NCBI GenBank assembly: GCA_963575745.1 | Contig: CAUYUJ010011547.1 | Location: forward strand, 302,708 to 366,707 | Origin: Prorocentrum cordatum | Taxonomy: Eukaryota > Sar > Dinophyceae > Prorocentrales > Prorocentraceae | Direction: 5' to 3' | Length of the DNA stretch: 64,000 nt | In this document: positions 37,401-43,106 of the stretch, piece after piece | Layout of the letters: each line of letters starts with the position of its first letter | How positions within the stretch are numbered: position 1 is the stretch's first letter | The notes under the pieces: model-generated | What the model was told of the DNA's origin: nothing | The model's input: only the letters and a program-made list of their open reading frames with translations | The model's database searches: none | Program-made: the position numbers and the translations under genes

Positions 37401-40400
37401 GAGGCCCTCTTGGAATGCTCCAGGACCGTCTTGGAGGCCATCTTGGGCGTCTTACAAGTCTCCTGTGCCGTCTTGGGGCCATCATGGAGCCGTCTTGGGC
37501 AGGACATTGGGGAACTGAGCGCCTTCCCGGTGGCCGGCGGGACGGGCCGGAGCCCCAGGGGGAGTTCTTCTGGAAAAAGAACCAAAACCAAAACCGAGAG
37601 GATCTAGCACGCCAGGCACCCCTGCCTGCCTAGAGGCGAATTTTTGGAAGCGCCTATGTGGCCGAACGTTGAGGCCAGACCTGCCAAGCTATCGGACCAT
37701 GTGTTCCCCGAATCGGTTTGGAAAGCCTTCGGGGAACAACACGTGGGCATCTTGAAGGTCACCTTGGCCGTCGGGAGGCCATTTTGACCCTTTCGGGCCT
37801 TCTTGGAGGACGTCTTGGAGGGCTCTTGGACCGTCTTGGAGGCCATCTTGAGCGTCTTGGAGACCTCTTGGGCCGTCTTGGGGGCCTCTTTGGGCCGTGT
37901 CTTGGGGGCACTTGGGCCGCCTCGGGCCGTCGGAAGGCAGAAAAAAGCAAAGGTCACAATCCTTCAAAACCCATGGGAAATCACTAATTTTGGCCTTTTC
38001 GGGCCTTCCTGGAGGCTCTCTTGGAGGCCTTTTGGGCCGTCTTGGGCCATCTTAGGGCCATGTTCGGCCGTCTTGGTGGGCTCCTGGTCCGTCTGGCGCC
38101 GTCGGAAGCCGTTGGGGGGGCCTCTATGGGCCGACTTGGGGCCCTCTTGGAACGCTGCAGGGCCTTCTTGGAGGCCATCTTGGGTGTCTTGGAGGCCTCT
38201 TGGGGCCGTCTTTGTGCCCTCTTGGGGCCGTCTTGGGGCCCTCTTGGGCCGTTCTGGGGCCATTTTGGAGGCCTCTTGGGCGATCTTTGGGCGATCTTTG
38301 GGGGCTCTTGGGCCGTATCGGGCCGTCGCAAGGCCGAAAAGAAGAGAATGTCAACATCCGTCAAAAACCAAATGAAAATCAATGTTTTTGGCCTCTTCTG
38401 TCCTTCCTGGCGGCCCTCTTGGGGGCCTCTTGGGCCGTCTTGGGCCAGCTTCGAGCCAACTTCGACCATCTTGGTGGGTTCCTGGCACGTCTGACGCCGT
38501 CGGTAGCCGTCTTGGGGGCCTTTCTGGGACGACTGGGGGCCCTCTTGGGGCGCTTCGGGGCCGTCTTGGAGGCCATCTTGGGCGTCTCGGAGGCCATCTT
38601 GGGCGTGTTGGAGGCCTCTTGGGCCGTCTTGGGGCCCTCTTGGGGCTGTCTTGGAGGCCACTTGGGCCGTCATAGGGCCCTATTGGGGGCCTCTTGGACG
38701 ATCTTGGGGGCCTCTTGGGCCGTCTTGAGCCGTCGGAATGCCGAGAAGAAGCAATTGCCAAAATCCTTCGAAAACCTTAGGAAAATCAATAATTTTGGCC
38801 TCTTCGGGCCCTCCTGGAGGACCTCTTGGAGGCCTCTGGGGCCGTCTGGGAGGCCTCTGGGGGGCCGCTTGGGCCGTCTTGGGCCGTCTTGGACTCTCGT
38901 GGGCCGTCTTGGAGGCCGTCTTGGACCATCTTGGGCGGACGTGGAGGCCATCTTGGACCATCTTGGAGGCCATCTTGGGCCAACGTGGCCATCGTGGCAC
39001 CATCTTGAGCCATCTTGGAGGATTGTTTTCCGGATTGAGCACCTTTCCGGGTGGCCGGCGGGACGGGCCGGAACCCCAGGGGGAGTTTTTTGGGAATTAT
39101 CCCGGCAAAGCAACTTAACAGCGATGTGTATAAGCATATCTGGAAGCATTCCCCTTAAGATTCAGGTGAGAATCCAGTTGTAGAATTCTGTTGTTCTCGC
39201 AGTCGCAGTCGCATTCGCAATGACAGTCGCAGTGGCAACGGCCTTAGGATCCAATGGAATCCTAAGGATTCCTAGGGATTCCTAAGGCATCCTTAGGCAT
39301 CCTTAGGAATCCATAGGAATCCTTAGGAAACCTTCGGAATCCTTAGGAATCCTGATTCCTAGGGATTCCTAAGGATTCCTAGGGGGATTGGGGATTCCTA
39401 AGGATTCCTAGGGAATCCTAAGGATTCCTAAGGATTCCTAAGGATGCCTACGGATTCCTTCCTGCCTACGGATTCCTATGGATTCCTACGGATTCCTAAG
39501 GATTCCTAGGGATGGATTCCTCCGGATGCCTCAGCCTGCCTCAGTTTCAGCCTCAGCCTCAGCCTCAGCCTCTGCCTCAGCCTGCCTCGGCCTCAGCCTC
39601 AGCCTGCCTCAGCCTCAGCCTCAGCCTGCCTCGGCCTCAGCCTGCGTCAGCCTCAGCCTCAGCCTGCCTCAGCCTCAGCCTGCCTCAGCCTCAGCCTCAG
39701 CCTCAGCCTCAGCCTGCCTCGGCCTCAGCCTGCCTCGGCCTCAGCCTGCCTCAGCCTCCCCCCTCCCCCCCCCTCCCCCCCCCCATTCAGCCTCACCTTG
39801 TCTCAGCTTCGGCCTGCCTCGGCCTCATCCTCAGCCTCAGCCTCAGTCTCAGCCTCAGCCTGTCTCGGCCTGAGCCTGCCTCGGCCTCAGCCTCAGCCTG
39901 CCTCAGCCTCAGCCTGCCTCAGCCTCAGCCTCAGCCTCAGCATGTCTCAGCCTCAGCCTGCCTCAGCATCAGCCTCAGCCTCAGCATGCCTCGGCTTGCC
40001 TCGGCCTCAGCCTCAGCCTGCCTCGGCCTCAGCCTCAGCCTCAGCCTGCCTCAGCCTCAGCCTCAGCCTGCCTCAGCCTCAGCCTGCATCAGCCTCAGCC
40101 TCAGCCTGCCTGAGCCGCAGCCTGCATCAGCCTCAGCCTCAGCCTCAGCCTCAGCCTCAGCCTCAGCCTGCCTCAGCCTCAGCCTCAGCCTCAGCCTCAG
40201 CCTCAGCCTGCCTCGGCTTGCCTTAGCCTCAGCCTCAGCCTGCCTCGGCCTCAGCCTCAGCCTGAGCCTGCCTCAGCCTCAGCGTCAGCCTCCTCAGCCT
40301 CAGCCTGCATCAGCCTCAGCCTCAGCCTCAGCCTCAGCCTGCCTCAGCCTCAGTCTCAGCCTGCCTCAGCCTCAGCCTGCCTCAGCCTCAGTCTCAGCCT

Positions 40401-41166
40401 GCCTCGGCCTCAGCCTGCGTCAGCCTCAGCCTCAGCCTGCCTTGTGGGGCTTTGGCCCCTCTTGGGGCCGTTTTGGGGCCCTCTTGGGCCGTCTTGAGCG
40501 CTTCTTGGGCCATCTTGGAGCCCTCTTGGGCCATCTTGGGGCCCTCTTGGGGGCCTCTTGGCCTGTCTTGGGGTGGTCTTGGGAGCTTCTCGAGCCGTCT
40601 TGGAGCGTCGGAAAGCCGAACATGCGAGAAGAAATCCTTAAAGAACCGTCTTCAAATCGACCAAGGAGGGCCCCCTCACCCAGAGGCCCAGGCAGTGACC
40701 CTGGACCAACTGTCCTTGGTACGTTCCAGGCTGCACAGGGAGGAGGAGGAGGAGGAGGAGGAGGAAAAGGAGGAGGAGGGTGAGGACCGCATTCTTCCTG
40801 TTTCAGAGGGCTCCGACTAACTCCCGAGCGGAGTACTGTCTGAGTCGTACTGGCAGGCCCCTCTTTGCCAGTGCCAGAGCTGTGGAGGTGCAGCCGGCGA
40901 TGGCAAGACGTCCTGCCGAGACCGGGTTCCCCGCAGGGGCGCAAGGGCAACGGCGCTTCGCGCGTCGCCGTCTGGGCCAGGGCGGCTGTCCTTCTCCAAA
41001 GAGGCGGCGGGCAGGGCACGAGGGCGCCGAGGTGATCGCGCGTCGTGGGGCGCGGTGCGCGAAGTTGGTTGGTCCAGGGCAACGATCACGGCGACGATCA
41101 CGATCACGGCGACGATCACGACGACGGCGACGATCACGACGACCGACGACGACGACGATGGCGACG

Positions 41167-41259
<93 letters not shown>

Positions 41260-41261
41260 TC

Positions 41262-41312
<51 letters not shown>

Positions 41313-42789
41313 TCGTCGACGTCGGCGGCGGCGGCGAAGGCGGCCCGCCTGCTGCTGGACCTCGGCGCGTCGCCGCTCGCGAAGGCGGGGCCCGCCGGCC
41401 AGCCGCGTTTTTCTGTGTTCGTTTGGTTGCTCGTCGGCCGTGCCATGGCCGCCATGACTCGAAAGACCTTCGTCCTCGGCCTCGGGCGTCTTCGTCGGTC
41501 CTCGGCGCCTCTGTTTTCGGAGGACGCTCAGCCATCCGCAGCGCCCATCCTGGCCTGGGCTGGTCCTGGGCCCAGGATCGGGTTAGGCGGATGACTGACG
41601 ACGTCCAGCATTTCTGGAGAAGCGGAGACTTCCAGACTGCAGGGAAAACGCCCCCCGAATGGAGGTCGAACCTGCAACCCTCGACAAAAGTAAGTTCATA
41701 GACTGTCGGTGCGCCCCTTCCATGTCGCTTCCATTCGGCTCTTTGATCTCGCCTCCTTCAATGTCGATGCAGACCGAAGCGCGGTCTGTGCCGGCGCGAC
41801 TCGGACATGCCGTGACGACAGACAGGTGGGAGTGGGCGCCAACGAGTATTTCGCACGTAATGCGTTTTTGAGGTTCATGTTAACGAGGGTAGCTGGTTCG
41901 ACCTCCATCCTGGAAGCCTACCTCCCGGGCAAGGTCTTACCGCGGCAGGGCAGCCTACGATGGGGTCCATTGTCGTGGTGAGACCTTGCCGGGGAGTTGA
42001 GCTTCATGCATCGGGCGCTCAAGATGTATTACGTCTCGCCCTCGTCAGAAGGTGGCGTAAGGCGCTAGGCTGGCGTCAGTAGATGGCAGCAGCATCCCAG
42101 AGATAACCGCTTCAGGAGGCGGTCCGGGCTTCTGCAGGCCGTCCGTGCAGCCCACCGTGGGCCAGTCCGGCGACCGAGTTTCTTAATACGCCCAGGCGTT
42201 CCTTCTCTTCAGAGCCCAGGCGGGGCGGCGTGCTTCGGGCTCCCCTGCGTTCCTATGCCTGCGCTCTACCATTGGGCCATGAGCTCCCCGCACCCTTCTC
42301 CCCGGGACCATGAGCTCCCCGCACCCTTCTCCCCGCTCTACTGTGGGCCATGAGCTCCCCGCACCCTTCTCCCCGGGGCCGGGAACACCGAACTGTGGTC
42401 GCCACGCGAGTCCGCCTGCGCAGCACACTCTCGAGGCCGCGTCCTCCCAACCAAGCGGGCACGGGCGGGCTCCCCCAGAGGAGCGCGCGCGCGACTCTGG
42501 CGTTCGCTTCGCTTCGCTCGTTCGCCCTTCCCTCACCACCCACCAAACCACCCCAACCCAACCCGAAGGCTCACATTTTCCCTCGATTTCCAGTGGGGGG
42601 GGGGGGGCTGGAAACATCGAAAAAAACACATTTGGAAACCCCCCCCCCCCAACCCGAAATTCGGGTCTTCGGGTTGGTGGGTTGGTCTGGTAGGTAGTCA
42701 TTCCCCCCCCCCCCCCGCAGGCCGCTCATGGCATCACGCCGCTGCACGTGGCCGGCCACAAGGGCAGTCTGGAGGTGGCGTCGGTGCTG
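14589..42789 (+). CDS. Ankyrin-repeat protein gene, partial, six exons over 28 kb
   Basis: Six exons join without a frame break: 14589-14624, 14693-14801, 21632-21678, 30159-30257, 41340-41384 and 42721-42789. They give about four consecutive ankyrin repeats, a protein-binding scaffold of helix pairs. Repeat hallmarks run in order: TGHAPLHIAA, EGHAPLHVAARGGHLEM, VRLLASKSC, GGAPLHTAALGGHAE, AARLLLDLGAS, GITPLHVAGHKG. Junctions fall within repeats, so each half is meaningless until joined. Donors are GT (14625), GA (14802), GC (21679, 30258, 41385) and GT (42790); acceptors are AG followed by G, except the one at 14692. Introns are 68 bp, 6.8, 8.5, 11.1 and 1.3 kb and are filled with satellites and transposons. 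Both ends are missing: exons before 14589 and after 42789 were not securely found. Partners and function are unknown; the ankyrin call is strong. Confidence 0.8.
14693..14801 (+). CDS. Ankyrin gene exon 2: one full repeat
   Basis: Reads TGHAPLHIAAGQ, then EVARLLVDSGMAQ, then VRLQTCE, ending in phase 1. The last base plus GG of the next exon makes the Gly of EGHAPLH. The donor dinucleotide is GA. A GT site at 14780 (CAG before GTGCGC) is an alternative end, but it would lose the linker and the phase match. Confidence 0.75.
14810..15160 (+). repeat. Scattered GTC-rich runs in ankyrin intron 2
   Basis: Imperfect GTC/GTCGCC runs at 14820-14900 and 15050-15150. No other feature is seen. Confidence 0.6.
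15330..15337 (+). repeat. Left 8-bp target site duplication TTATCTTG
   Basis: Identical to 16821-16828 on the other side of the TIR element, as expected for duplication of the insertion target. Confidence 0.8.
15338..16820. mobile_element. 1,483-bp non-autonomous TIR element
   Basis: The left end begins GAAAGAGCGTGTTCTACC; the reverse complement of the right end begins GAGAGAGCGTGATCTACC, and matching continues through GCTGC. It is bordered by 8-bp duplications TTATCTTG. Inside are about five forward copies of a block with GGTCACTACCGGTTCGAACC (15395-15645), a GGTGGGGACAGTGG core (15680-16380), then inverted copies of the block (16430-16680). The whole is therefore roughly palindromic. It has no coding capacity beyond low-complexity frames. 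The same TIRs bound the 8-kb element at 46963-55024, which probably supplied the transposase. Confidence 0.85.
15680..16390 (+). repeat. GGTGGGGACAGT minisatellite core
   Basis: Degenerate 12-15-bp units of GTGGGGACAGTGGGACAGTG. The same unit fills 47220-47560 in the large element. Confidence 0.85.
16821..16828 (+). repeat. Right 8-bp target site duplication TTATCTTG
   Basis: Copy of 15330-15337, immediately after the right terminal inverted repeat. Confidence 0.8.
17426..17960 (+). pseudogene. LINE-type RNase H fragment
   Basis: The first frame (17426 to about 17750) has SAAELLAVVHALRW and then FTDSRSAFHRL, giving the conserved Glu and second Asp of an RNase H fold. After a frame change the next frame has VKGHAAQVD and then AGNEQADETARGAA, the usual RNase H C-terminal His and Asp. 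A first Asp is not seen. This is most likely a 5'-truncated piece of the retroelement type seen at 30465-31973 on minus, now in ankyrin intron 2. A short palindrome, GTTCAACGTTGAAC, lies just upstream (about 17418). Confidence 0.65.
18592..19545 (+). repeat. GAT trinucleotide microsatellite, ~0.95 kb
   Basis: GATGATGAT with GAC, GCT and GGT variants. Met-, Asp- and (antisense) His-rich open frames are artefacts. The DNA from 17960 to 18590 shows no recognisable gene. Confidence 0.95.
19546..20159. other. No recognisable gene
   Basis: About 600 bp of moderately complex DNA. Phrases such as GAGAAAAAACGCCCCTTGAAA suggest remote copies of the ~80-bp repeat that follows. Confidence 0.3.
20160..20445 (+). 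repeat. ~80-bp degenerate tandem repeat
   Basis: Four units start near 20163, 20240, 20320 and 20400. Each has a CATCCATCC-like start, TGAAGCA, an AATTT/ATTTT stretch, AAGACGAATGCGCGCGGCGCTA in the best copies, and TTGAAAAC at the end. Confidence 0.6.
20446..21625. other. Ankyrin intron DNA with a CTCGTCCTCT run
   Basis: Holds a CTCGTCCTCTC minisatellite at 21018-21100 and purine-rich DNA at 20535-20650. Plus frames of 200-230 codons (20761-21456) have no recognisable domain and cross the minisatellite. Confidence 0.35.
21632..21678 (+). CDS. Ankyrin gene exon 3
   Basis: 47 nt after CCAG. It encodes HAPLHVAARGGHLEM, the first two-thirds of a repeat, and stops at a GC donor (GCTCGC). The second half comes from the exon at 30159. 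Confidence 0.78.
21700..22676. other. Intron DNA without a recognisable gene
   Basis: Contains a short degenerate GGTTCGAGG repeat (21700-21760). The remainder is unique and non-coding as far as I can tell. Confidence 0.35.
22677..23041 (+). repeat. 73-bp minisatellite, five copies
   Basis: Units start at 22677, 22750, 22823, 22896 and 22969, exactly 73 bp apart. Each carries CAACAGTCACACACTTCGTG, TCTTCGA, TCCCAGAAC, CATTCCCGGGCCACATT and a GGATG end; the fifth is most diverged. It lies 120 bp before the ORF at 23161. Confidence 0.92.
23161..25347 (+). CDS. EEP-fold (endonuclease/exonuclease/phosphatase-like) protein with GASQPA insertions
   Basis: 728 codons without an intron. Residues 60-315 follow the EEP (APE1/DNase I) order: N67 in ASFNFG, E107 in CGCEVG, NMH at 197-199, GDDN at 243-246 and AHDAV at 307-311. 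These are the metal and catalytic positions of the family, so it may cut nucleic acid, but the match is remote. Residues 315-728 are charged, partly Lys/Gln/Arg-rich, and unrecognised; no reverse transcriptase follows. GASQPA occurs at residues 30, 39, 150 and 537, each from the same DNA word (GGTGCTTCTCAGCCTGC), with weaker GAIQPG and GAPQPG. The start could be 23116; 23161 is the second in-frame ATG and precedes the first recognisable sequence. It lies in ankyrin intron 3, same strand, and may be a retroelement-derived ORF. Confidence 0.6.
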   Translation: MAFPWPYPHTQRSSAASAPRGSSEVSPPRGASQPAPPRGASQPAEEGGQTPGSGAVQPASFTVASFNFGFEQGMMTGKQAATHCANFGRVCATIVETADADIVCGCEVGAFREGFRRAGINVTEILSKPFGDGIRFSEVDNYLTLWGFRGASQPAELTLCEDSKVYRPPSGREIDAVISHFEVNKPGHDKFHVVIANMHIVCGKKPPTIQTRKRTVRNLRLHLDCLGKILENLSQAVVLLVVGDDNLTFQEAREAYQRQQNDEKLWEVHATPADLKGDHVAVCGAVARFCSIAVGASFTDRGMRNDAHDAVAVVLTLPGAIQPGESKRRKIVVENVSDADVSVQADAESSVHWDRSPSSTPPLSPTSPGDPDYVEDVVQNRANDLHRELRQLWDDRYDEEYDPKVLHHLSLLLFKKRKSTEPADTNPAGAPQPGSEYDAAFASQEETGRAILSVLKLRHDFLRSKNIDDMRYVLTEPERQELVRVARDQYEQSRQQRALQERDVEKGKARGKSAPQGGHAVPQGPNKGPGGKKGSHGASQPAGKGGQAKGAGLGSVAKFVKDQKRKRWHRHLQRVAGTKQIWEVLAFSGRFDVDWLTQALQADHSEGRDAAVPEEALRQQRRRLHHQKAEAIARYNEGERLSRHLSAQAGQPKPNFTRRQLDVLQMFESGALLQIRNQAILALGHGRLFRADGDYLDIGGSTGGGSRSIIDSWQPPDWRDFLQDDQDI
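25361..25760 (+). repeat. ~73-bp tandem array built on GGTGCTTCTCAGCCTGC
   Basis: Clear units start at about 25371, 25449, 25522 and 25594, with a fainter fifth to 25760. Each has CTGCGGTGCTTCTCAGCCTG, TTCGCA, GTGCG-TTTGCA, CTTTTCAGCATGCGA and GTTC. The first 18 bases are the word found four times in frame inside the preceding ORF. Confidence 0.85.
25925..26268 (-). repeat. CAGCCTCAGCCTGC satellite (minus orientation)
   Basis: On plus it reads GAGGCTGAGGCAGGCT with GAGGCCGA variants. It directly abuts the 3' end of the minus-strand LINE. The same satellite lies downstream of the plus-strand LINE tail at 39091. Confidence 0.92.
26386..27045 (-). pseudogene. LINE thumb and C-terminal domain
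   Basis: GAKYGLELNWRKA is the end of the reverse transcriptase. DRARLDAFHCRCVRLILGI and RRKRGRPRQRWG follow, as in many LINE C-termini. The frame changes near 26800. The equivalent in the 55.7-kb copy reads DRNRLGAFHCRRLRRLLGI. Confidence 0.8.
27050..27455 (+). repeat. GGCC-CTCTTGGG satellite block inside the LINE
   Basis: Plus-strand TTGGGGGCCTCTTGGGG units (27075-27240) and ~150 bp of GC-rich DNA replace the LINE sequence between its YADD box and NMEQLL. No clear target duplication is visible. Confidence 0.7.
27450..28067 (-). pseudogene. LINE reverse transcriptase domain
   Basis: Shows YGFRPKRGTADAL, RMIDATHQ and then LAWARAFDRVKPD. The first catalytic Asp of motif A (normally L-D-W-A-K-A-F-D) is Ala. 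The motif B Gln codon is a stop (TAG, about 27600). Motif C YADDTLL is intact at 27478-27489 but in another frame. The plus-strand relative at 55705-57363 keeps motif A and B but has HADD in motif C. Confidence 0.85.
28636..29337 (-). pseudogene. LINE endonuclease domain
   Basis: Contains VNVYEPHSG, a GDFN-like box changed to TDDFNAKL, QIDHVLCHL and a C-terminal NSHQF where family members have a Ser-Asp-His motif. This is the usual N-terminal nicking endonuclease order of non-LTR elements. The altered catalytic boxes and loss of frame at both ends mark it as inactive. Confidence 0.8.
29471..30158. other. Intron DNA with CT run and pyrimidine tract
   Basis: A CTCTCT run (29761-29812) ends in TTTCCAG, followed 38 nt later by GTAAGT. 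This looks like splice sites but does not fit the ankyrin frame. A second C/T-rich tract (30125-30150) leads into the real acceptor at 30158. Confidence 0.4.
30159..30257 (+). CDS. Ankyrin gene exon 4
   Basis: 33 codons after GGCGCCAG with a strong pyrimidine tract. VRLLASKSCSLDEPSA completes the repeat begun at 21632; GGAPLHTAALGGHAE starts the next. It ends at a GC donor (GCTGGC). Confidence 0.8.
30465..31973 (-). pseudogene. LINE C-terminal fragment with RNase H and zinc fingers
   Basis: Read on minus, the order is NVIIAGSWPGNRLYTACY, CGRCGAAPETPLHRYWYC (a Cys/His cluster), IDGSGGKFSGD (first RNase H Asp), a frame change, PIELLRA (Glu), IYCDCLLVVKGV (second Asp), a Lys/Arg-rich stretch with FLKRILAIQREIL, and CTVCGG near 30610. 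This C-terminal layout recurs in dinoflagellate non-LTR elements as far as I recall. The 5' part is missing where the GGCC satellite begins (about 31900). Frameshifts make it a relic. Confidence 0.75.
32276..32550 (+). repeat. Structured ~280-bp module, copy 1
   Basis: Begins GGTGGCCAGCGGGAC, then an A-rich box (CCAAAACCAAAACCGAGAGG), a perfect 13-bp inverted repeat (32391-32403 with 32428-32440), GCGCCTATGTGGCCGAACG, and a second inverted repeat that is imperfect in this copy. It interrupts the GGCC satellite. Confidence 0.8.
33665..33930 (+). repeat. Structured module, copy 2
   Basis: Same layout as copy 1. Hairpin 1 arms are 33775-33787 and 33812-33824 (13 bp perfect). Hairpin 2 arms are 33887-33898 and 33914-33925 (GTGTTCCCCGAA with its exact complement, 15-nt loop). 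Confidence 0.85.
34240..34625 (+). repeat. GGA microsatellite, ~390 bp
   Basis: Long GGA runs with short GGAG interruptions inside the GGCC satellite region, followed by ~230 bp of unique DNA to 34860. Confidence 0.95.
35880..36155 (+). repeat. Structured module, copy 3
   Basis: Hairpin 1 arms begin at 35995 and 36033. Two C-to-T changes in the right arm leave G-U pairs in an RNA. Hairpin 2 has one wobble and one mismatch. Confidence 0.8.
36735..37000 (+). repeat. Structured module, copy 4
   Basis: Hairpin 1 arms 36839-36851 and 36876-36888 are perfect. Hairpin 2 has an extra AAC on its right arm. Just before it, CGATTTGTTGAGGATGTCC repeats two to three times with small changes (36578-36720). 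Confidence 0.8.
37527..37775 (+). repeat. Structured module, copy 5, hairpin 1 deleted
   Basis: The A-rich box and hairpin 2 are kept (right arm with extra AAC), but the DNA between CACGCCAGGCACCCCTGC and TTTTTGGAAGCGCC that holds hairpin 1 is missing. A sixth copy is cut short at 39043-39090. Confidence 0.75.
39091..39241 (+). mobile_element. Solo LINE 3' end, plus strand
   Basis: About 150 bp, nearly identical in reverse complement to 26275-26427 (GGGGAATGCTTCCAGATATG, GAATTCTACAACTGGATTCT, GTTGCCACTGCGACTGTCAT on the other strand). It joins the truncated sixth module at its 5' side, as expected of a severely 5'-truncated LINE insertion. Confidence 0.88.
39242..39520 (+). repeat. AGGATTCCT repeat
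   Basis: Palindrome-rich units CCTAAGGATTCCTAGGGATT over 280 bp, between the LINE tail and the CAGCCT satellite. Confidence 0.92.
39523..40440 (+). repeat. CAGCCTCAGCCTGC satellite, ~0.9 kb
   Basis: CAGCCT units with CTGCCTCAG and CTGCCTCGG variants. A short C-rich interruption lies at 39757-39785. It is the inverted counterpart of 25925-26268. Confidence 0.95.
40440..40620 (+). repeat. GGCC-CTCTTGGG satellite block
   Basis: A short block of the dispersed satellite, ending in GCGTCGGAAAGCCGAACATG. A GGA run follows at 40740-40780. Confidence 0.85.
41080..41330 (+). repeat. ACG/GAGGAC microsatellite before ankyrin exon 5
   Basis: ACGACGACG (41130-41260), then GAGGAC units up to GGCGAAG, the acceptor of the next exon. 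Confidence 0.92.
41340..41384 (+). CDS. Ankyrin gene exon 5
   Basis: 15 codons, AARLLLDLGASPLAK, between GCGAAG and a GC donor (GCGGGG). It completes the repeat begun by GGHAE at 30257. Confidence 0.78.
41658..41911. mobile_element. Candidate ~250-bp MITE-like inverted-repeat element
   Basis: The left end reads ATGGAGGTCGAACC...ACCCTCG; the reverse complement of the right end matches it at about 25 of 30 positions. No clear target duplication is visible, so the mobile-element call is tentative. Confidence 0.5.
41929..41997. repeat. Hairpin with ~23-bp arms
   Basis: The arms share GGCAAGGTCT and match at about 20 of 23 positions (41929-41951 with 41975-41997) around a 23-nt loop. Confidence 0.6.
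42721..42789 (+). CDS. Ankyrin gene exon 6
   Basis: 23 codons after a 14-nt C run and GCAG. It reads AAHGITPLHVAGHKGSLEV and ends ASVL before GTAAAG. It opens the next repeat, whose second half is not securely located; 43107 (after TTTCCAG, containing GGADSP) is a weak candidate. Confidence 0.8.
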
Positions 42790-42884
42790 GTAAAGGCTTC
42801 CTGGGAGGGGCGGGCGCGGAGGGGTGCGGGAGGAGGATGGGGAGGTCAGTTGTCGGAGGCCTGGAGGGTGGTGCCAACACCCTC

Positions 42885-42932
42885 CAGGAGGAGGAGGAGG
42901 AGGAGGAGGAGGAGGAGGAGGAGGAGGAGGAG
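42885..42932 (+). repeat. GGA microsatellite
   Basis: Fifteen GGA/GAG units. Confidence 0.9.
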
Positions 42933-43106
42933 TTGTTGGAGGTATTGGCTGTTGCCTCTACCGTGAGAAGATGATCCTGATGTCGGTGATGGTAGTAACG
43001 GTCGGGCTTCTCGGGCGGCCGAGAAATTCCCACCAGCACAGACATCGAGGATTTACTTCCCTCGGTTGAGGCAACCCCCTGTGTTGGTGTTGGCGCCAAT
43101 TTCCAG

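Larger units (their letters stand above)
31900..39060 (+). repeat. 7-kb GGCC-GTCTTGGAG satellite with higher-order structure
   Basis: Basic units of about 15 bp (GGCCGTCTTGGAGG, GGCCATCTTGGGC, GGCCTCTTGGG) all point the same way. They are organised in blocks of about 400-800 bp that end in GCCGTCGGAAGGC, an A-rich stretch and AATCAATGATTTTGGCC (around 31989, 33175, 33380, 34139, 35235, 35617, 36405, 37250, 37977, 38377 and 38784). Pro/Arg-rich minus frames and Gly/Leu-rich plus frames are artefacts. Confidence 0.9.

Noticed and set aside
32000-39000. Many overlapping 60-330-codon frames rich in Gly/Leu or Pro/Arg
   Set aside because: Periodicity follows the GGCC-TCTTGG satellite on both strands; no domain, and blocks drift in frame.
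41658-41911. tRNA-like GGTTCGACC words at both ends
   Set aside because: They are the arms of an inverted repeat; no acceptor stem, anticodon arm or A box is present.
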